A DNA stretch of 64,000 bases, taken from NCBI RefSeq assembly GCF_015679985.1, contig NZ_CP049239.1, positions 1,488,001 to 1,552,000 on the forward strand, read 5' to 3'. Both the position numbers and the translations under genes were made by a program. The notes beneath the pieces were generated by a model. It searched no databases. It was not told where the DNA came from and was given only the letters and a program-made list of their open reading frames with translations. This stretch comes from Campylobacter concisus. GTDB taxonomy: Bacteria; Campylobacterota; Campylobacteria; Campylobacterales; Campylobacteraceae. Positions 17,660 through 27,135 of the stretch are shown piece after piece (the first letter of the stretch is position 1; every line of letters begins with the position of its first letter).

Positions 17660-18109
17660 TTAACCAACTAAATTTTTATCAATCTCTACAATTCTCAAAA
17701 AAGCTTTTCTTGCACTTTTTTTAGCCTGCTCGCTTAGTCCCTCTTCAAAATTTAAGACATTTTCGAGCAAGACGCTAATGCCTAAAAACAGCGTTTTATG
17801 GCAAATTTTTCGCAAATAACTCAAAAGCACTGGCGTTGGTAGATTGTGAGTTGAGTAGATGTAGTCTCTATCGTCACTTAGGTCAAAAAACTCTATCTTA
17901 TCCTCATCAAAGCCGCTCATCGCATCGACGACTATCAAAATATCAGGTGCAAATTCTCTAATGGCTGAAAATTCATTCTCAGGCACATCTTGTCCAAAAA
18001 AGACCTTCCACTCTTTTAGCTCGGTCTCTACGATGCGACCTACTTCATTGCCCACATCATCATCGCCACGCATAGGATTACCGATGCAAAGGATGGCCTT
18101 TTTCATCAA
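17660..18109 (-). CDS. hycI: Hydrogenase maturation protease (HycI type)
   Basis: 149 residues. Endopeptidase that removes the C-terminal tail of the hydrogenase large subunit after nickel insertion. The nickel-sensing residues of the family are visible: Asp in CIGNPMRGDDDVGNEVG (about 16), Asp in LIVVDAMSGFD (about 63) and His in YSTHNLPTP (about 91). Its start overlaps the hycH stop by four bases (ATGA), so the two are coupled. Its presumed substrate, HyfG, is encoded in the same operon and has a suitable tail. Confidence 0.9.
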   Translation of the reverse strand: MMKKAILCIGNPMRGDDDVGNEVGRIVETELKEWKVFFGQDVPENEFSAIREFAPDILIVVDAMSGFDEDKIEFFDLSDDRDYIYSTHNLPTPVLLSYLRKICHKTLFLGISVLLENVLNFEEGLSEQAKKSARKAFLRIVEIDKNLVG

Positions 18110-18450
18110 AAGTCCTTCCTAAGCACGATATAACCCTCTTTTAAATTTGCCAAAATTTCTTTAAGCTTACACTCACAAAGCTGCGGCAAGAGTTTAGCGA
18201 TATGCTCGGCAAAAATTTCAACTTCAAAATATTTGCTTAAATTTCCGATTTTAAATTTCACGTATTCGCCTGAGTTTTTGATCATCTCGTCAAATTCCTC
18301 ATCGCTTAGCTCTAAAATTTTCTCGCTAAAATCAATCGTACCAACGCCATGTCCTACGCAAGTGGAGAAAATTTTTATCTCTTTTAGCTCGCGTGGAAGC
18401 TTATCGTTGTCATCCATATGCCTTTTTGTAAGCTTATAAGCTTGTATCAT
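18106..18450 (-). CDS. hycH: HycH-family formate hydrogenlyase maturation protein
   Basis: 114 residues. The opening IQAYKLTKRHMDDNDKLPRE and CVGHGVGTIDFSEKILELSD fit the HycH family, an accessory protein needed for formate hydrogenlyase maturation whose precise action is not known. The start overlaps the hyfI stop and the stop overlaps the hycI start, both by four bases. Short and soluble, with no metal-binding motif. Confidence 0.8.
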   Translation of the reverse strand: MIQAYKLTKRHMDDNDKLPRELKEIKIFSTCVGHGVGTIDFSEKILELSDEEFDEMIKNSGEYVKFKIGNLSKYFEVEIFAEHIAKLLPQLCECKLKEILANLKEGYIVLRKDF

Positions 18451-19271
18451 CTCTTACTCCAAACCTCGCTATCAACGTCTATCGCAAAGCTTTTATCAGC
18501 TTTTGCATATTTTAGATAGACATCATTATGCAAAAGCCCCATGCACTCAGCATATCTAGGATCTTCCTCTTTTTTGATAGCTGTAAGCACAGCCTCTCTT
18601 GAAATGCTTGGGTCATGGACATCTTTTGAGCATTTGATAGCATTCATATATTTTTCGAAAAGGATTCTACCAAAGATATAGCTCATTAGCCTTCTACTTT
18701 CAGCTTGCAAGTCGCGCTCGAACAAAATATCACCTATGACCGACTTCTCAACTGAAGGTGGCAATGTGTTATCTTCTTCATAGCTTTTTTTATGAAGTTT
18801 TTGATCGATGATACCAAGAGCCATGCCAAGACCGTAAATAATGCTTGCTGGGTGTGGAGGACAGCCTGGGATATAGACATCGACTGGGATTATCTTATCG
18901 ATGCCACCCCAAACGCTATAAGCGTCGTGGAAAATTCCGCCACTGCTTCCGCATGCACCAAGAGCAACTACGATCTTAGGATCTGGAGTCGCCTCATAAG
19001 CACGAAGAAGTGGATAATACATCTGTCTTGTTACAGGACCGGTGCAAAGCAAAATATCAGCGTGTCTTGGGTTTGCAACAAGTTTAAAACCAAAACGCTC
19101 AGGATCCCACATCGGTGTAATAGCTGCAAAAATTTCTATCTCACAGCCGTTACAGCTTCCACAGTCGATCCTATAAACGCTAAAGCTTCTTTTGATATTT
19201 TTTAGATGCTCTAGCTTTGCAGTTAGATCATTTGCTGTTTTTATGTCCTCTGGGACTTGATATAGACTCAT
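18447..19271 (-). CDS. hyfI: Hydrogenase-4 small subunit, NuoB-like
   Basis: 274 residues. Small subunit that carries the proximal [4Fe-4S] cluster and passes electrons to the large subunit HyfG. Cluster ligands are visible as CGSCNGCEIEI (about 37), Cys in LLCTGPVTRQ, GACGSSGG and the PGCPPHP segment (about 135). The domain occupies about residues 30-155; the remaining 120 residues form a longer tail than NuoB has, as in hydrogenase-type members. Four-base overlap with hyfH upstream and hycH downstream. Confidence 0.93.
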   Translation of the reverse strand: MSLYQVPEDIKTANDLTAKLEHLKNIKRSFSVYRIDCGSCNGCEIEIFAAITPMWDPERFGFKLVANPRHADILLCTGPVTRQMYYPLLRAYEATPDPKIVVALGACGSSGGIFHDAYSVWGGIDKIIPVDVYIPGCPPHPASIIYGLGMALGIIDQKLHKKSYEEDNTLPPSVEKSVIGDILFERDLQAESRRLMSYIFGRILFEKYMNAIKCSKDVHDPSISREAVLTAIKKEEDPRYAECMGLLHNDVYLKYAKADKSFAIDVDSEVWSKR

Positions 19272-19807
19272 TTTATAGCCTCCTCAATGCCTTTTGTTAG
19301 CCTCTCAGCAGATTGATTTTTCTTGCACTCTGGGCAGATATAAAGGTAGTCTTTTGCCTCTTCAAGTCTGCCTGGGAGTAAATTTGCTGTGCCAAGCTTT
19401 TCAAGGGTGAAATTTATAAGCCTTTTTGGCGTAAATGGCTTGCCGCAGCATTTGCAAGTTTGCATCTCAAGCTCGCCCCTTTGTATAAGAGCGCTCTTGT
19501 CAAATTTAACCGCAAGCTCAAAGCTATCGCTAAGTCTTACAGCTCCAGTTGGGCAAACCTCATCGCAGCGCCCGCAAAATATACAACGACCACAGTCAAA
19601 TTCCCAAACAAGCTTTGTTTGCTCCTCATTCATCTTAAGCTCTATCGCGTTACTAGGACAAGCGATACCGCAGGCTGCACAACCTATGCAAAGATCATAT
19701 GTATAGTTTGGCTGACCACGAAAATTTTCAGGAACAATATATGGCTCAAATGGATAGGCGTATGTCGCTTTTCCATATTTTTCTGTGATGTCAAATAACT
19801 TCATCAT
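19268..19807 (-). CDS. hyfH: Hydrogenase-4 two-cluster ferredoxin subunit, NuoI-like
   Basis: 179 residues. Carries two [4Fe-4S] clusters linking HyfA-type electron input to HyfI. Motifs CIGCAACGIACPSNAIEL (about 41) and CGRCIFCGRCDEVCPTG (about 73). A further zinc-like set, CKCCGKPF and CPECKKN near the C-terminus, is present as in HycF/HyfH. Coupled by overlaps to hyfG and hyfI. No membrane segment; it binds the peripheral arm. Confidence 0.92.
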   Translation of the reverse strand: MMKLFDITEKYGKATYAYPFEPYIVPENFRGQPNYTYDLCIGCAACGIACPSNAIELKMNEEQTKLVWEFDCGRCIFCGRCDEVCPTGAVRLSDSFELAVKFDKSALIQRGELEMQTCKCCGKPFTPKRLINFTLEKLGTANLLPGRLEEAKDYLYICPECKKNQSAERLTKGIEEAIK

Positions 19808-21540
19808 CTTAAATCCTTTTTACTAACCCCGCCATCTTGACAGAATTTTTTAAGGTCTTTCTCTGTTAAAATTTTGCTCTTTTTAGTCCTTACATCGACT
19901 AATGTAACACGCTCTGTACATGAGTAGCAAGGGTCAAGTGAGCAAACGATAAGCGCAGCGTCACTTATGTTGTTTCCTCTAAATTGATATCTTAGGCTTG
20001 GCCAGTTGTTGTATGTTGCTGCCCTGCATCTCCAGCGATATACTTTTTGAGCACTGCCTTGCATGATCCAGTGAACATTCTCGCCACGTGGTGCTTCATC
20101 ATGACCAAGTGCAAAATTTTCAGGTTTGATCATAGTCACAGGATCGATCATGATCGGAGTTTGAGGCATTAGCTCAAAGCATTGGCGGATGATGTGGATA
20201 GAGCTTTTTAGCTCTTTATATCTAACCATCTCACGAGCAAAAACGTCACAACCATGCTCAACTGCTACTTCAAATTCTATCTGTTTAAAGAAGTCATATG
20301 GATGATCGTAGCGGTTATCGCGTTTAAAGCCAGAGCCTCTCATATTTGGACCAACTGGGCTAAAGTCACGTGCTATTTGGCGATCTAGGATGCCCACACC
20401 TTTCCAGCGTCCGATTTGGCGTTTATCCTCTATAACTGCGTCCCAAATTTCTGAAATTTGAACGTCAAGTTTATTTATGATCTCGATGCCTTTTTTAATC
20501 TCTTGGTTTGTCATATCACGTCTTAAGCCGCCCATAACGACGTTGCCGTATGTTTTACGTCCGCCAGTTACTAGTTGGGCTAGCTCCATAGAGTACTCAC
20601 GAACCCTAAAGATGTGCATAAACGCATTATAGTTACCAGTGACCTCACAAGCTAGACCGATATTTAAAAGGTGGCTATGAAGACGCTCGATCTCAAGACA
20701 GATGACGCGTATAGCTTGAGCTCTTAGTGGAATTTCAAGCTTGATAGCTTTTTCTGCTGCTTCTATACAAGCAATAGCGTGAGCATAACCACAAATTCCA
20801 CAAACACGCTCTGCAAGATAGCCCATTTGATCATAGTTCATTCTGTTTTCAGCTAGCTTTTCCATACCGCGGTGTTGATAGAACAAGCGGTAGTCAGCAT
20901 CGATGATCTCGTCGCCGTCACAGAAAAGTCTAAAGTGACCTGGCTCATCTGAAGTAATATGTAGTGGTCCAAGTGGCACATCAACTACTGCATCACCTGT
21001 TGGAAACAAAAACTCAGAATCAGGCTCATCTCTATGATCAACCGGATCAGGGCGGTAGCGATAATCCATCGCATCTTTTCTAAGTGGGTGAAGTCCGTCT
21101 GGCCAGTCATCACTTAAAACTAGACGCCTTTTATCAGGCAAACCTTCAGCCACAAGTCCAAACATATCATAAGCTTCTCTTTCATACCAAACACAAGCTG
21201 GCACTAGCGGAGTAACAGATGGGAATGTCGGATCACTTCCTGGAATAAGCGTTTTAACAGTGATAAAGCACTTATCCTCAGCCGCAAAGTCGTCCGCCTC
21301 AGTCATCTTACTACCTTCCATTGAGATAGCGTAGTAAAGCGCATAGCTGCCATTTATCTGGCGCTCGTCATTTGGTATCATTGTGCTTATAAAGCCGCCA
21401 ATATCATAGTAGAGCGTTTTAACAGCTAAAGGGAGGTCATTTCTATCGACTAAAACAGTGATCTGATCGTCTGCTTGACGAGTTACCTCTAAAATTTTTA
21501 CTTTAGTTTTTAGGATTTCTATAAATTTATCGCCTCTCAT
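19804..21540 (-). CDS. hyfG: Hydrogenase-4 large subunit (NuoCD-like, [NiFe] site)
   Basis: 578 residues. The N-terminal 170 residues are a complex I 30-kDa (NuoC-like) domain and the rest is the [NiFe] catalytic subunit. Nickel-ligand motifs are both present: RVCGICGYAHAIAC (about 247) and DPCYSCTER (about 538). About 34 residues follow the second motif, matching the tail that HycI removes from E. coli HycE after the same CT-[DE]-R position. It catalyses H+ reduction or H2 oxidation. Coupled to hyfF upstream and hyfH downstream by four-base overlaps. Confidence 0.95.
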   Translation of the reverse strand: MRGDKFIEILKTKVKILEVTRQADDQITVLVDRNDLPLAVKTLYYDIGGFISTMIPNDERQINGSYALYYAISMEGSKMTEADDFAAEDKCFITVKTLIPGSDPTFPSVTPLVPACVWYEREAYDMFGLVAEGLPDKRRLVLSDDWPDGLHPLRKDAMDYRYRPDPVDHRDEPDSEFLFPTGDAVVDVPLGPLHITSDEPGHFRLFCDGDEIIDADYRLFYQHRGMEKLAENRMNYDQMGYLAERVCGICGYAHAIACIEAAEKAIKLEIPLRAQAIRVICLEIERLHSHLLNIGLACEVTGNYNAFMHIFRVREYSMELAQLVTGGRKTYGNVVMGGLRRDMTNQEIKKGIEIINKLDVQISEIWDAVIEDKRQIGRWKGVGILDRQIARDFSPVGPNMRGSGFKRDNRYDHPYDFFKQIEFEVAVEHGCDVFAREMVRYKELKSSIHIIRQCFELMPQTPIMIDPVTMIKPENFALGHDEAPRGENVHWIMQGSAQKVYRWRCRAATYNNWPSLRYQFRGNNISDAALIVCSLDPCYSCTERVTLVDVRTKKSKILTEKDLKKFCQDGGVSKKDLR

Positions 21541-23018
21541 TTTAAAGCTCCCATCATTATATTAACACCGTTATCTACTAGCGTATAAAAGCTATCTACG
21601 TGCCATACGCCAAAGATTATGATAAGGGCACAAAGTGCTATAAGAGGTAAATTCTCTAACAAACTCATCTCTTTATTATGAACAACCACACCTTTTGGCT
21701 CACCAAAGCTTGCCATGTTAAAGTGTGCAAAGTCAGCTATGAAAATAACTGCAAGTGCAATAGCAAATAGCGCAACTGCGATGTATTGACCGCTTGTGAT
21801 AGCTCCTAAAAAGACATTGTATTCGCTAACAAATATAGCAAATGCTGGAACACCAACAAGTGAGCAAACAGCCGCGCCAAACATTATAGTGGTGATCGGT
21901 GCGATCTTAACCATACCGCCCATCTTGCTCATATCTTTGTGACCGTAAATTCTTGCGATATTGCCTGTTGAGCAAAATGCCAAAGCTTTTGTAAAGCTGT
22001 GAGCTAAGCAGTGAAATATCGCTGCAAATAGACCAAATTTACCGCCAACACCAAGTGCAAATGCGATAACACCCATGTGAACGATTGAGTGATATGCAAA
22101 CATTCTTTTTACGTTGTGTTGTCTGATTAGGAAAAATCCCGCTACAAAAAGAGTGATAGTTCCTGAAACGATCATTATGCCCTCAACAAAGCTAAATCCA
22201 ACAGCTTGAGCTGTAATAGCGTAGTATCTTAAGAGCGCTAGCATCGCACATTTTAAAAGTACGCCTGAAAGCAAAGCTGAAATAGGTGCTGGACCTTCAG
22301 CGTGAACGTCTGGTAGCCAAGTGTGAGTTGGAGCAAGACCAGCTTTTGTACCAAAACCAATTAGAGCAAATACAAAGATAAGTTTTGCTGCATCTGGGTT
22401 TAAATTTTTAGCGTTTGCCATTATGCTTGAAAATAGCATAGAAGCTTCGCCATCCCCTAGAGTGCTAAATGTGGCTGAGTATAAAAGAACAGTCGCATAA
22501 AGTGCAAATGCTAGACCGATTGAGCAAAGAACGATGTATTTGTAACCACTCTCTGTTGATTTTTGATCTTTGTGGATAGCGACAAGAAACACAGAAGCTA
22601 GTGTTGTTGCCTCGATAGCAGCCCACATAAACGCAACGTTGTTACAAATAACGCTTAAAGTCATTGTAAAGATAAATACATGGCTTAGTGCATAATATTT
22701 TTTAAGATCGCTTAAGTGGATGTGTCCATCTTCAAGCTCCCATCTCATGTAGTGGATAGAGTAGAAATTTACTATAAATCCAGTTACAGCGATAAGCACC
22801 AAGAAAACACAGCCTAAGCTATCTAAAAACAAAAATTTATCAAAACTATAAAAAGTTCCGCTACTTAAGACTTTAAGAACATTGTTAAGTAAAGCCACCG
22901 ATGTCGCAGCAGAAAACAAAACGTGAAGTCCGCTTAATACCGCATAATTTTTAGGACTCAAAAACAAGACCAAAGCACCAAGGAGCGGTAAGATAAGTAT
23001 TAAAGCTAAACTATCCAT
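21537..23018 (-). CDS. hyfF: Hydrogenase-4 antiporter-like membrane subunit
   Basis: 493 residues, about 14 membrane helices. Mrp/Nuo-type proton channel fold with the signature FGTKAGLAPTHTWLPDVHAE (about 222) and a lysine/histidine channel set such as FAYHSIVHMGV (about 308). Proposed to couple electron transfer to ion translocation. Best matched to HyfF by order. No HyfD gene is present in the operon, so only this protein and HyfB carry the channel fold. Separated by two bases from hyfE. Confidence 0.92.
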   Translation of the reverse strand: MDSLALILILPLLGALVLFLSPKNYAVLSGLHVLFSAATSVALLNNVLKVLSSGTFYSFDKFLFLDSLGCVFLVLIAVTGFIVNFYSIHYMRWELEDGHIHLSDLKKYYALSHVFIFTMTLSVICNNVAFMWAAIEATTLASVFLVAIHKDQKSTESGYKYIVLCSIGLAFALYATVLLYSATFSTLGDGEASMLFSSIMANAKNLNPDAAKLIFVFALIGFGTKAGLAPTHTWLPDVHAEGPAPISALLSGVLLKCAMLALLRYYAITAQAVGFSFVEGIMIVSGTITLFVAGFFLIRQHNVKRMFAYHSIVHMGVIAFALGVGGKFGLFAAIFHCLAHSFTKALAFCSTGNIARIYGHKDMSKMGGMVKIAPITTIMFGAAVCSLVGVPAFAIFVSEYNVFLGAITSGQYIAVALFAIALAVIFIADFAHFNMASFGEPKGVVVHNKEMSLLENLPLIALCALIIIFGVWHVDSFYTLVDNGVNIMMGALK

Positions 23019-23020
23019 CT

Positions 23021-23665
23021 CTAACCCCTTAAATTTGAAGCTTTAGAAGTATCTAAGCTATCATAAGCTTTATAAAATCTAATCGCTAAGACGCTCATGA
23101 TGATAACGGCAAATATCGCATCTGTTAAAATTCCAAGCTCAACTAACTCATGTGAGTTATAAGCCATTAGAGCAAGGCTTAGGTGGATACCATTTTCAAA
23201 CAAGCAGTAAGCTAGAATTTGTTTTATAAATGAGTTTCTTAGCATGAAGCCAAAAATTCCCATCATAAAGACCGTTCCAGCTGCGATTAGCATGATCTCT
23301 TCTTTGATAAGAGAGAATTTTAAAAATATAGGGTGGATACTCATTGAAAGAGCTAGAGAAAATCCCATAGCAATAACAGGACTTACAAAAAATCCACCAA
23401 CTGGCTCATCTTCGCTAACTACGCCAAGTTTTTTGATAAGCCAGAATAAAATTCCTGGCACAAGCAAAACTTTGGTAAAAAATGCAACTATCGCCCAAGT
23501 TTTAAGCTGCTCGGCGTTAAATTTCTCAGATAGCAAGAAAAATATGCTAACTAAAAGTAGTGTCTCAATCGCATAAGCAATGATTGAGAGTTTCAAACTT
23601 CTAAGACCAAAAACCGCAAGCGAAGTTACGATCATGCAAATGGCTAAAATATCAAGTGTTTGCAT
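23021..23665 (-). CDS. hyfE: Hydrogenase-4 membrane subunit E
   Basis: 214 residues with about six to seven membrane helices. N-terminal part LAICMIVTSLAVFGLRSLKL and the NuoK-like segment FIKQILAYCLFENGIHLSLA (about 146) identify the HyfE family. It is part of the membrane arm of the complex. One base separates it from hyfC upstream and two from hyfF downstream, so all are translated from one message. Confidence 0.9.
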   Translation of the reverse strand: MQTLDILAICMIVTSLAVFGLRSLKLSIIAYAIETLLLVSIFFLLSEKFNAEQLKTWAIVAFFTKVLLVPGILFWLIKKLGVVSEDEPVGGFFVSPVIAMGFSLALSMSIHPIFLKFSLIKEEIMLIAAGTVFMMGIFGFMLRNSFIKQILAYCLFENGIHLSLALMAYNSHELVELGILTDAIFAVIIMSVLAIRFYKAYDSLDTSKASNLRG

Positions 23666-23666
23666 C

Positions 23667-24587
23667 TCACACTCCTACTACATAAAGTGTTAGTGCAACA
23701 AACGAGATAGCAAGTGCACCAAGTGCATTTTTGCGTAAAGATGAAGTCATTTTAAAGCGTGGTCCAAAGTTGTCTATAAAGACAGCCGCTACGTAAAATA
23801 CTCCAGTTTTTATCACAAAAACGATAATAGCTAAGAAAGGATTGCTAAAATTCCATGGCTCAAATATAGTTAGGAAAAGTCCGATCATAGCAAACTGTTT
23901 TAATATAAGTGATGCTTGAACTAAACCAAGGTCGCTACCTGCGTACTCGCCAAGCAAGCCTTCTTGAAGCTCTTGCTCAGCTTCAGCTAGGTCAAATGGT
24001 TTTCTGCCAGTTTCAACATACATGCACCATAAAAATGCGATAGAAGCTACGGCAAAACTTGGGATTTGATATCCAATAACGCCAGTTTTTACCATCTCTT
24101 GGATCTCAATTAAATTTGATGTTTTAGCTGCAAGCATTACTACGATTAGGCACATGATCATAACTGGCTCAACATATACGCCCAGCATTTGCTCTCTGCC
24201 GCCACCTGTTGCTGCAAATGGGTTGCCACTATCCATTGAAGCTGCACCAAATACAAATCTAAGCAATGCGCCAAGATAAAGGATCACAAATATATCTGAA
24301 TATGCTCCAAAAACAGTATCTTTGCTATATGTTATAGGTATAGCAGCTAGAACTGCAGCTGAAGTTGCAAAAAGGAAAAATGGAGCCCATCTAAATACCC
24401 AGTGTGAGCACTCAGGCACAGTTCTTCCTCTTCTAAAGAGTTTTATAATATCGCGATATGTTTGAAAGAAATCGCTACCTTGTTTTGATTGAAGTCTAGC
24501 CCTTAGTTTTCTTGCCATACCATCAAACAAAGGAGCTACCAAAACGATAACGACTACTTGAAATATCATTAAAAGTATAGTTTGCAT
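23667..24587 (-). CDS. hyfC: Hydrogenase-4 membrane subunit, NuoH-like
   Basis: 306 residues, eight membrane helices. NuoH/HycD-type subunit that joins the peripheral and membrane arms. Family signatures are GMARKLRARLQSKQGSDFFQ near residue 24, ASMDSGNPFAATGGGREQM (about 116) and the acidic loop KPFDLAEAEQELQEG (about 196). Start ATG has AGGAGACGAAA before it. Ten bases follow hyfB. Confidence 0.93.
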   Translation of the reverse strand: MQTILLMIFQVVVIVLVAPLFDGMARKLRARLQSKQGSDFFQTYRDIIKLFRRGRTVPECSHWVFRWAPFFLFATSAAVLAAIPITYSKDTVFGAYSDIFVILYLGALLRFVFGAASMDSGNPFAATGGGREQMLGVYVEPVMIMCLIVVMLAAKTSNLIEIQEMVKTGVIGYQIPSFAVASIAFLWCMYVETGRKPFDLAEAEQELQEGLLGEYAGSDLGLVQASLILKQFAMIGLFLTIFEPWNFSNPFLAIIVFVIKTGVFYVAAVFIDNFGPRFKMTSSLRKNALGALAISFVALTLYVVGV

Positions 24588-24596
24588 TTTCGTCTC

Positions 24597-26564
24597 CTAA
24601 ACTAAAAAGTAGCCCACAGCAAGTATGGCACATAAATAAACTAGAATATAAAGTGTATATATGTTTGTATATCCGCTTTGAACAATGCCTAGTTTATCGG
24701 CAAATTTCATACACCATTTGATGACTGGCTCATAAAACATTCCCCACCAGATATCTTTTGGATGGTTGTGATATTCAACCGCGTCAAAATAATTTCTAGT
24801 AACTACTTTTTTATCAGCTCTAAATAGCCATTGCATAATTTTTCTAAGATCGCCTGTAAATGGACCACCTGTCATTTGCATACGTGAGCTATATTTAAAG
24901 CCACAAGCCCAAGGATCAGTTTCGCGTGGTTTATCTCTGTTTGCTTTCATAACAGCAAGGATGATAAATGGCAAAATCATAGTTGCACATAGGACTAAAG
25001 CGATAAGTGGAGTTGAGATCATGCTACCCATAGGTGAAGTTACATTTATAGCACCAAGGCTAGCTTTATAGTCGCTTATAGCGATAGAATTTACAGCTTG
25101 CATGATGTAATCAACTATGTAGTTTGCGCCAAGACCAAAGCCAACGCAGCCTATCATTAGGATGATCATACCAAGAACCATACCTATCGGACTCTCTTTA
25201 GCATTTTCCCAAATTTTTTGATCTCTTGGAGTACCTGCAAAGATAACAGCGTAAAGTTTAAGGTGCATACCAACCAAAACGCCTGTTAGCGCAAGAGCTA
25301 CGACGCCAAGTGTAAATGCATATCTAACTAATGTTCCTTCTCCCATTGCACCTTGAAGCATACCTTGATATGTAAACCACTCTGAAACAAAGCCATTTAC
25401 TGGAGGTAAAGCTGCGATACCCATAATACCTATAAACATACCAAGGCTTGTCCATGGCATTTTTTTAGCAAGACCACCAAGGATGTCCATATTTTGTGTA
25501 TGAGTAGCGTGGATAACTGAACCAGCGCAAAGGAAAAGAAGACCTTTAAATATAGCGTGGTTAACTACGTGGTAGCAACCTGCTAGAAAACCTACTGCTG
25601 CAAGTGTTAAATTTCCAGCTGCAACGCCATAAATTCCTGTTCCAAGACCTAGTAAGATGATGCCTATGTTCTCAACTGAGTGGTAAGCAAGCAAAGCCTT
25701 AAAGTCGTGTTGGCAAAGAGCGTATAAAACACCAAATAGTGAGCTAGCTGCACCAAGAGCGAGTATTGTAAGACCAAAATATGTACTAAGTGGTAGGTAA
25801 AGTGTAAATTTAACTAGTGTAAATAGAGCAACTTTAATCATAACGCCTGACATAAGGGCTGAAACATTTGATGGGGCTGCTGGGTGAGCTTGTGGAAGCC
25901 AAACGTGAAATGGCCACATACCAGCTTTGCTACCAAATCCAACTAGAAATAGTATAAATGTAGCAACAGAAGCGCCAAATGACATCTTAACACCCATAAA
26001 TGCGCTAAATTCAAAGCTTCCTGCATAGTAAGCTGTGATAAGCAAGCCACAGGTGATACAAAATGCACCGATTTGTGCGATACCAAGATATACCATGACC
26101 GCTTTTAAAGTGTTTTTGCCATCATTTACTATGATAAGGAACGATGAGATAAGAGTCATAAGCTCCCATAAAACGACAAAGCAAAATACATTATCAGCGC
26201 TAATTACTAGAAGCATTGAGAGTATAAACGTATTAAACAAACATGCAAATACGCCAACGTTTGCTTTTTTGATATACTCGTCTGCATAGCTCATACCATA
26301 AACGCTACTTGCAAATCCTATGAAAACAACGACAAAGCTAAAGAAATTTCCAAGTGGATTTAGCGCAAATTTTGGCGAATACAAAAAGCCATCCATAAGA
26401 GCAAAGCTATCGCTTACTCCCATATTTGCAACAAAGTGGCACATCGCATAAAAACAGCTTAAAGCACTTAGACCAAAACCAACCTTTACAGCGGCCTTTG
26501 GAGCACAATAAAGCAAGATGCTAACGACGGCACTTATAAGAAATAGCATATAAACCGTAGTCAT
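24597..26564 (-). CDS. hyfB: Hydrogenase-4 antiporter-like membrane subunit B
   Basis: 655 residues with about 14-16 membrane helices and a long C-terminal region. NuoL-like signature FGSKAGMWPFHVWLPQAHPA (about 211) and LLAYHSVENIGI (about 294). The C-terminal 80 residues (DPWACGFKYSSRMQMTGGPF) match the HyfB/HycC tail. It belongs to the proton-translocating membrane arm. One base separates it from hyfA. Together with hyfF it gives two channel subunits where E. coli hydrogenase-4 has three. Confidence 0.93.
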   Translation of the reverse strand: MTTVYMLFLISAVVSILLYCAPKAAVKVGFGLSALSCFYAMCHFVANMGVSDSFALMDGFLYSPKFALNPLGNFFSFVVVFIGFASSVYGMSYADEYIKKANVGVFACLFNTFILSMLLVISADNVFCFVVLWELMTLISSFLIIVNDGKNTLKAVMVYLGIAQIGAFCITCGLLITAYYAGSFEFSAFMGVKMSFGASVATFILFLVGFGSKAGMWPFHVWLPQAHPAAPSNVSALMSGVMIKVALFTLVKFTLYLPLSTYFGLTILALGAASSLFGVLYALCQHDFKALLAYHSVENIGIILLGLGTGIYGVAAGNLTLAAVGFLAGCYHVVNHAIFKGLLFLCAGSVIHATHTQNMDILGGLAKKMPWTSLGMFIGIMGIAALPPVNGFVSEWFTYQGMLQGAMGEGTLVRYAFTLGVVALALTGVLVGMHLKLYAVIFAGTPRDQKIWENAKESPIGMVLGMIILMIGCVGFGLGANYIVDYIMQAVNSIAISDYKASLGAINVTSPMGSMISTPLIALVLCATMILPFIILAVMKANRDKPRETDPWACGFKYSSRMQMTGGPFTGDLRKIMQWLFRADKKVVTRNYFDAVEYHNHPKDIWWGMFYEPVIKWCMKFADKLGIVQSGYTNIYTLYILVYLCAILAVGYFLV

Positions 26565-26565
26565 C

Positions 26566-27135
26566 TTATGCTCCTTGTCCGTTTAAAATTTTAGTAGCAA
26601 ATTTATTCGCTGCTTCATAATCTATCCTCTTGCCAAGTTTATGTTTGCCCTCTTCTGGATCAATCATAACAAGAGCACTTGTCGGACAGACATCAACGCA
26701 AGCTGGTCCATTTTCACGACCAAAGCACATATCGCATTTAACAGCGATATTTTTTGCACCTGATTGTGACTCTATCTCAAGGTTGTACTTTGGCTCGACA
26801 GCGTAATTTACTGAAGGCATAAGCTCTGCACTTGAGCTTATCGCACCGTAAGGACAAGCGATCGTGCACATCTTACAGCCTATACAAATTTCCTCGTGAA
26901 GCTCGATGCAATTATCATTAAATCGCAATGCTCCAGTTGGACACACATTCGCGCAAGGACCATCGTCGCATTGTCTGCACTGAGTTGGCATAACGCCAGT
27001 AGCTTCTCTTAGCACACTTAGCCTTGCACGTGACAGCTTACCGCGTTCATAAGCGCTCTTAAAACATGCAGCCATGCAGGTTGCACATCCTATACAGCGT
27101 TTATAATCGGCAATCACAAATTTATGTTTTTTCAT
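26566..27135 (-). CDS. hyfA: Hydrogenase-4 four-cluster ferredoxin subunit
   Basis: 189 residues with four [4Fe-4S] cysteine groups: CIGCATCMAAC (about 16), CRQCDDGPCANVCPTG (about 53), CIGCKMCTIACP (about 85) and CDMCFGRENGPACVDVCPTS (about 131). HycB/HyfA-type electron carrier linking a formate dehydrogenase to the hydrogenase. First full gene of the operon, with ribosome site GGGAGG five bases before ATG. Its ATG overlaps the stop of a 32-codon ORF immediately upstream. The partner formate dehydrogenase gene (fdhF) is not in this window. Confidence 0.92.
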   Translation of the reverse strand: MKKHKFVIADYKRCIGCATCMAACFKSAYERGKLSRARLSVLREATGVMPTQCRQCDDGPCANVCPTGALRFNDNCIELHEEICIGCKMCTIACPYGAISSSAELMPSVNYAVEPKYNLEIESQSGAKNIAVKCDMCFGRENGPACVDVCPTSALVMIDPEEGKHKLGKRIDYEAANKFATKILNGQGA

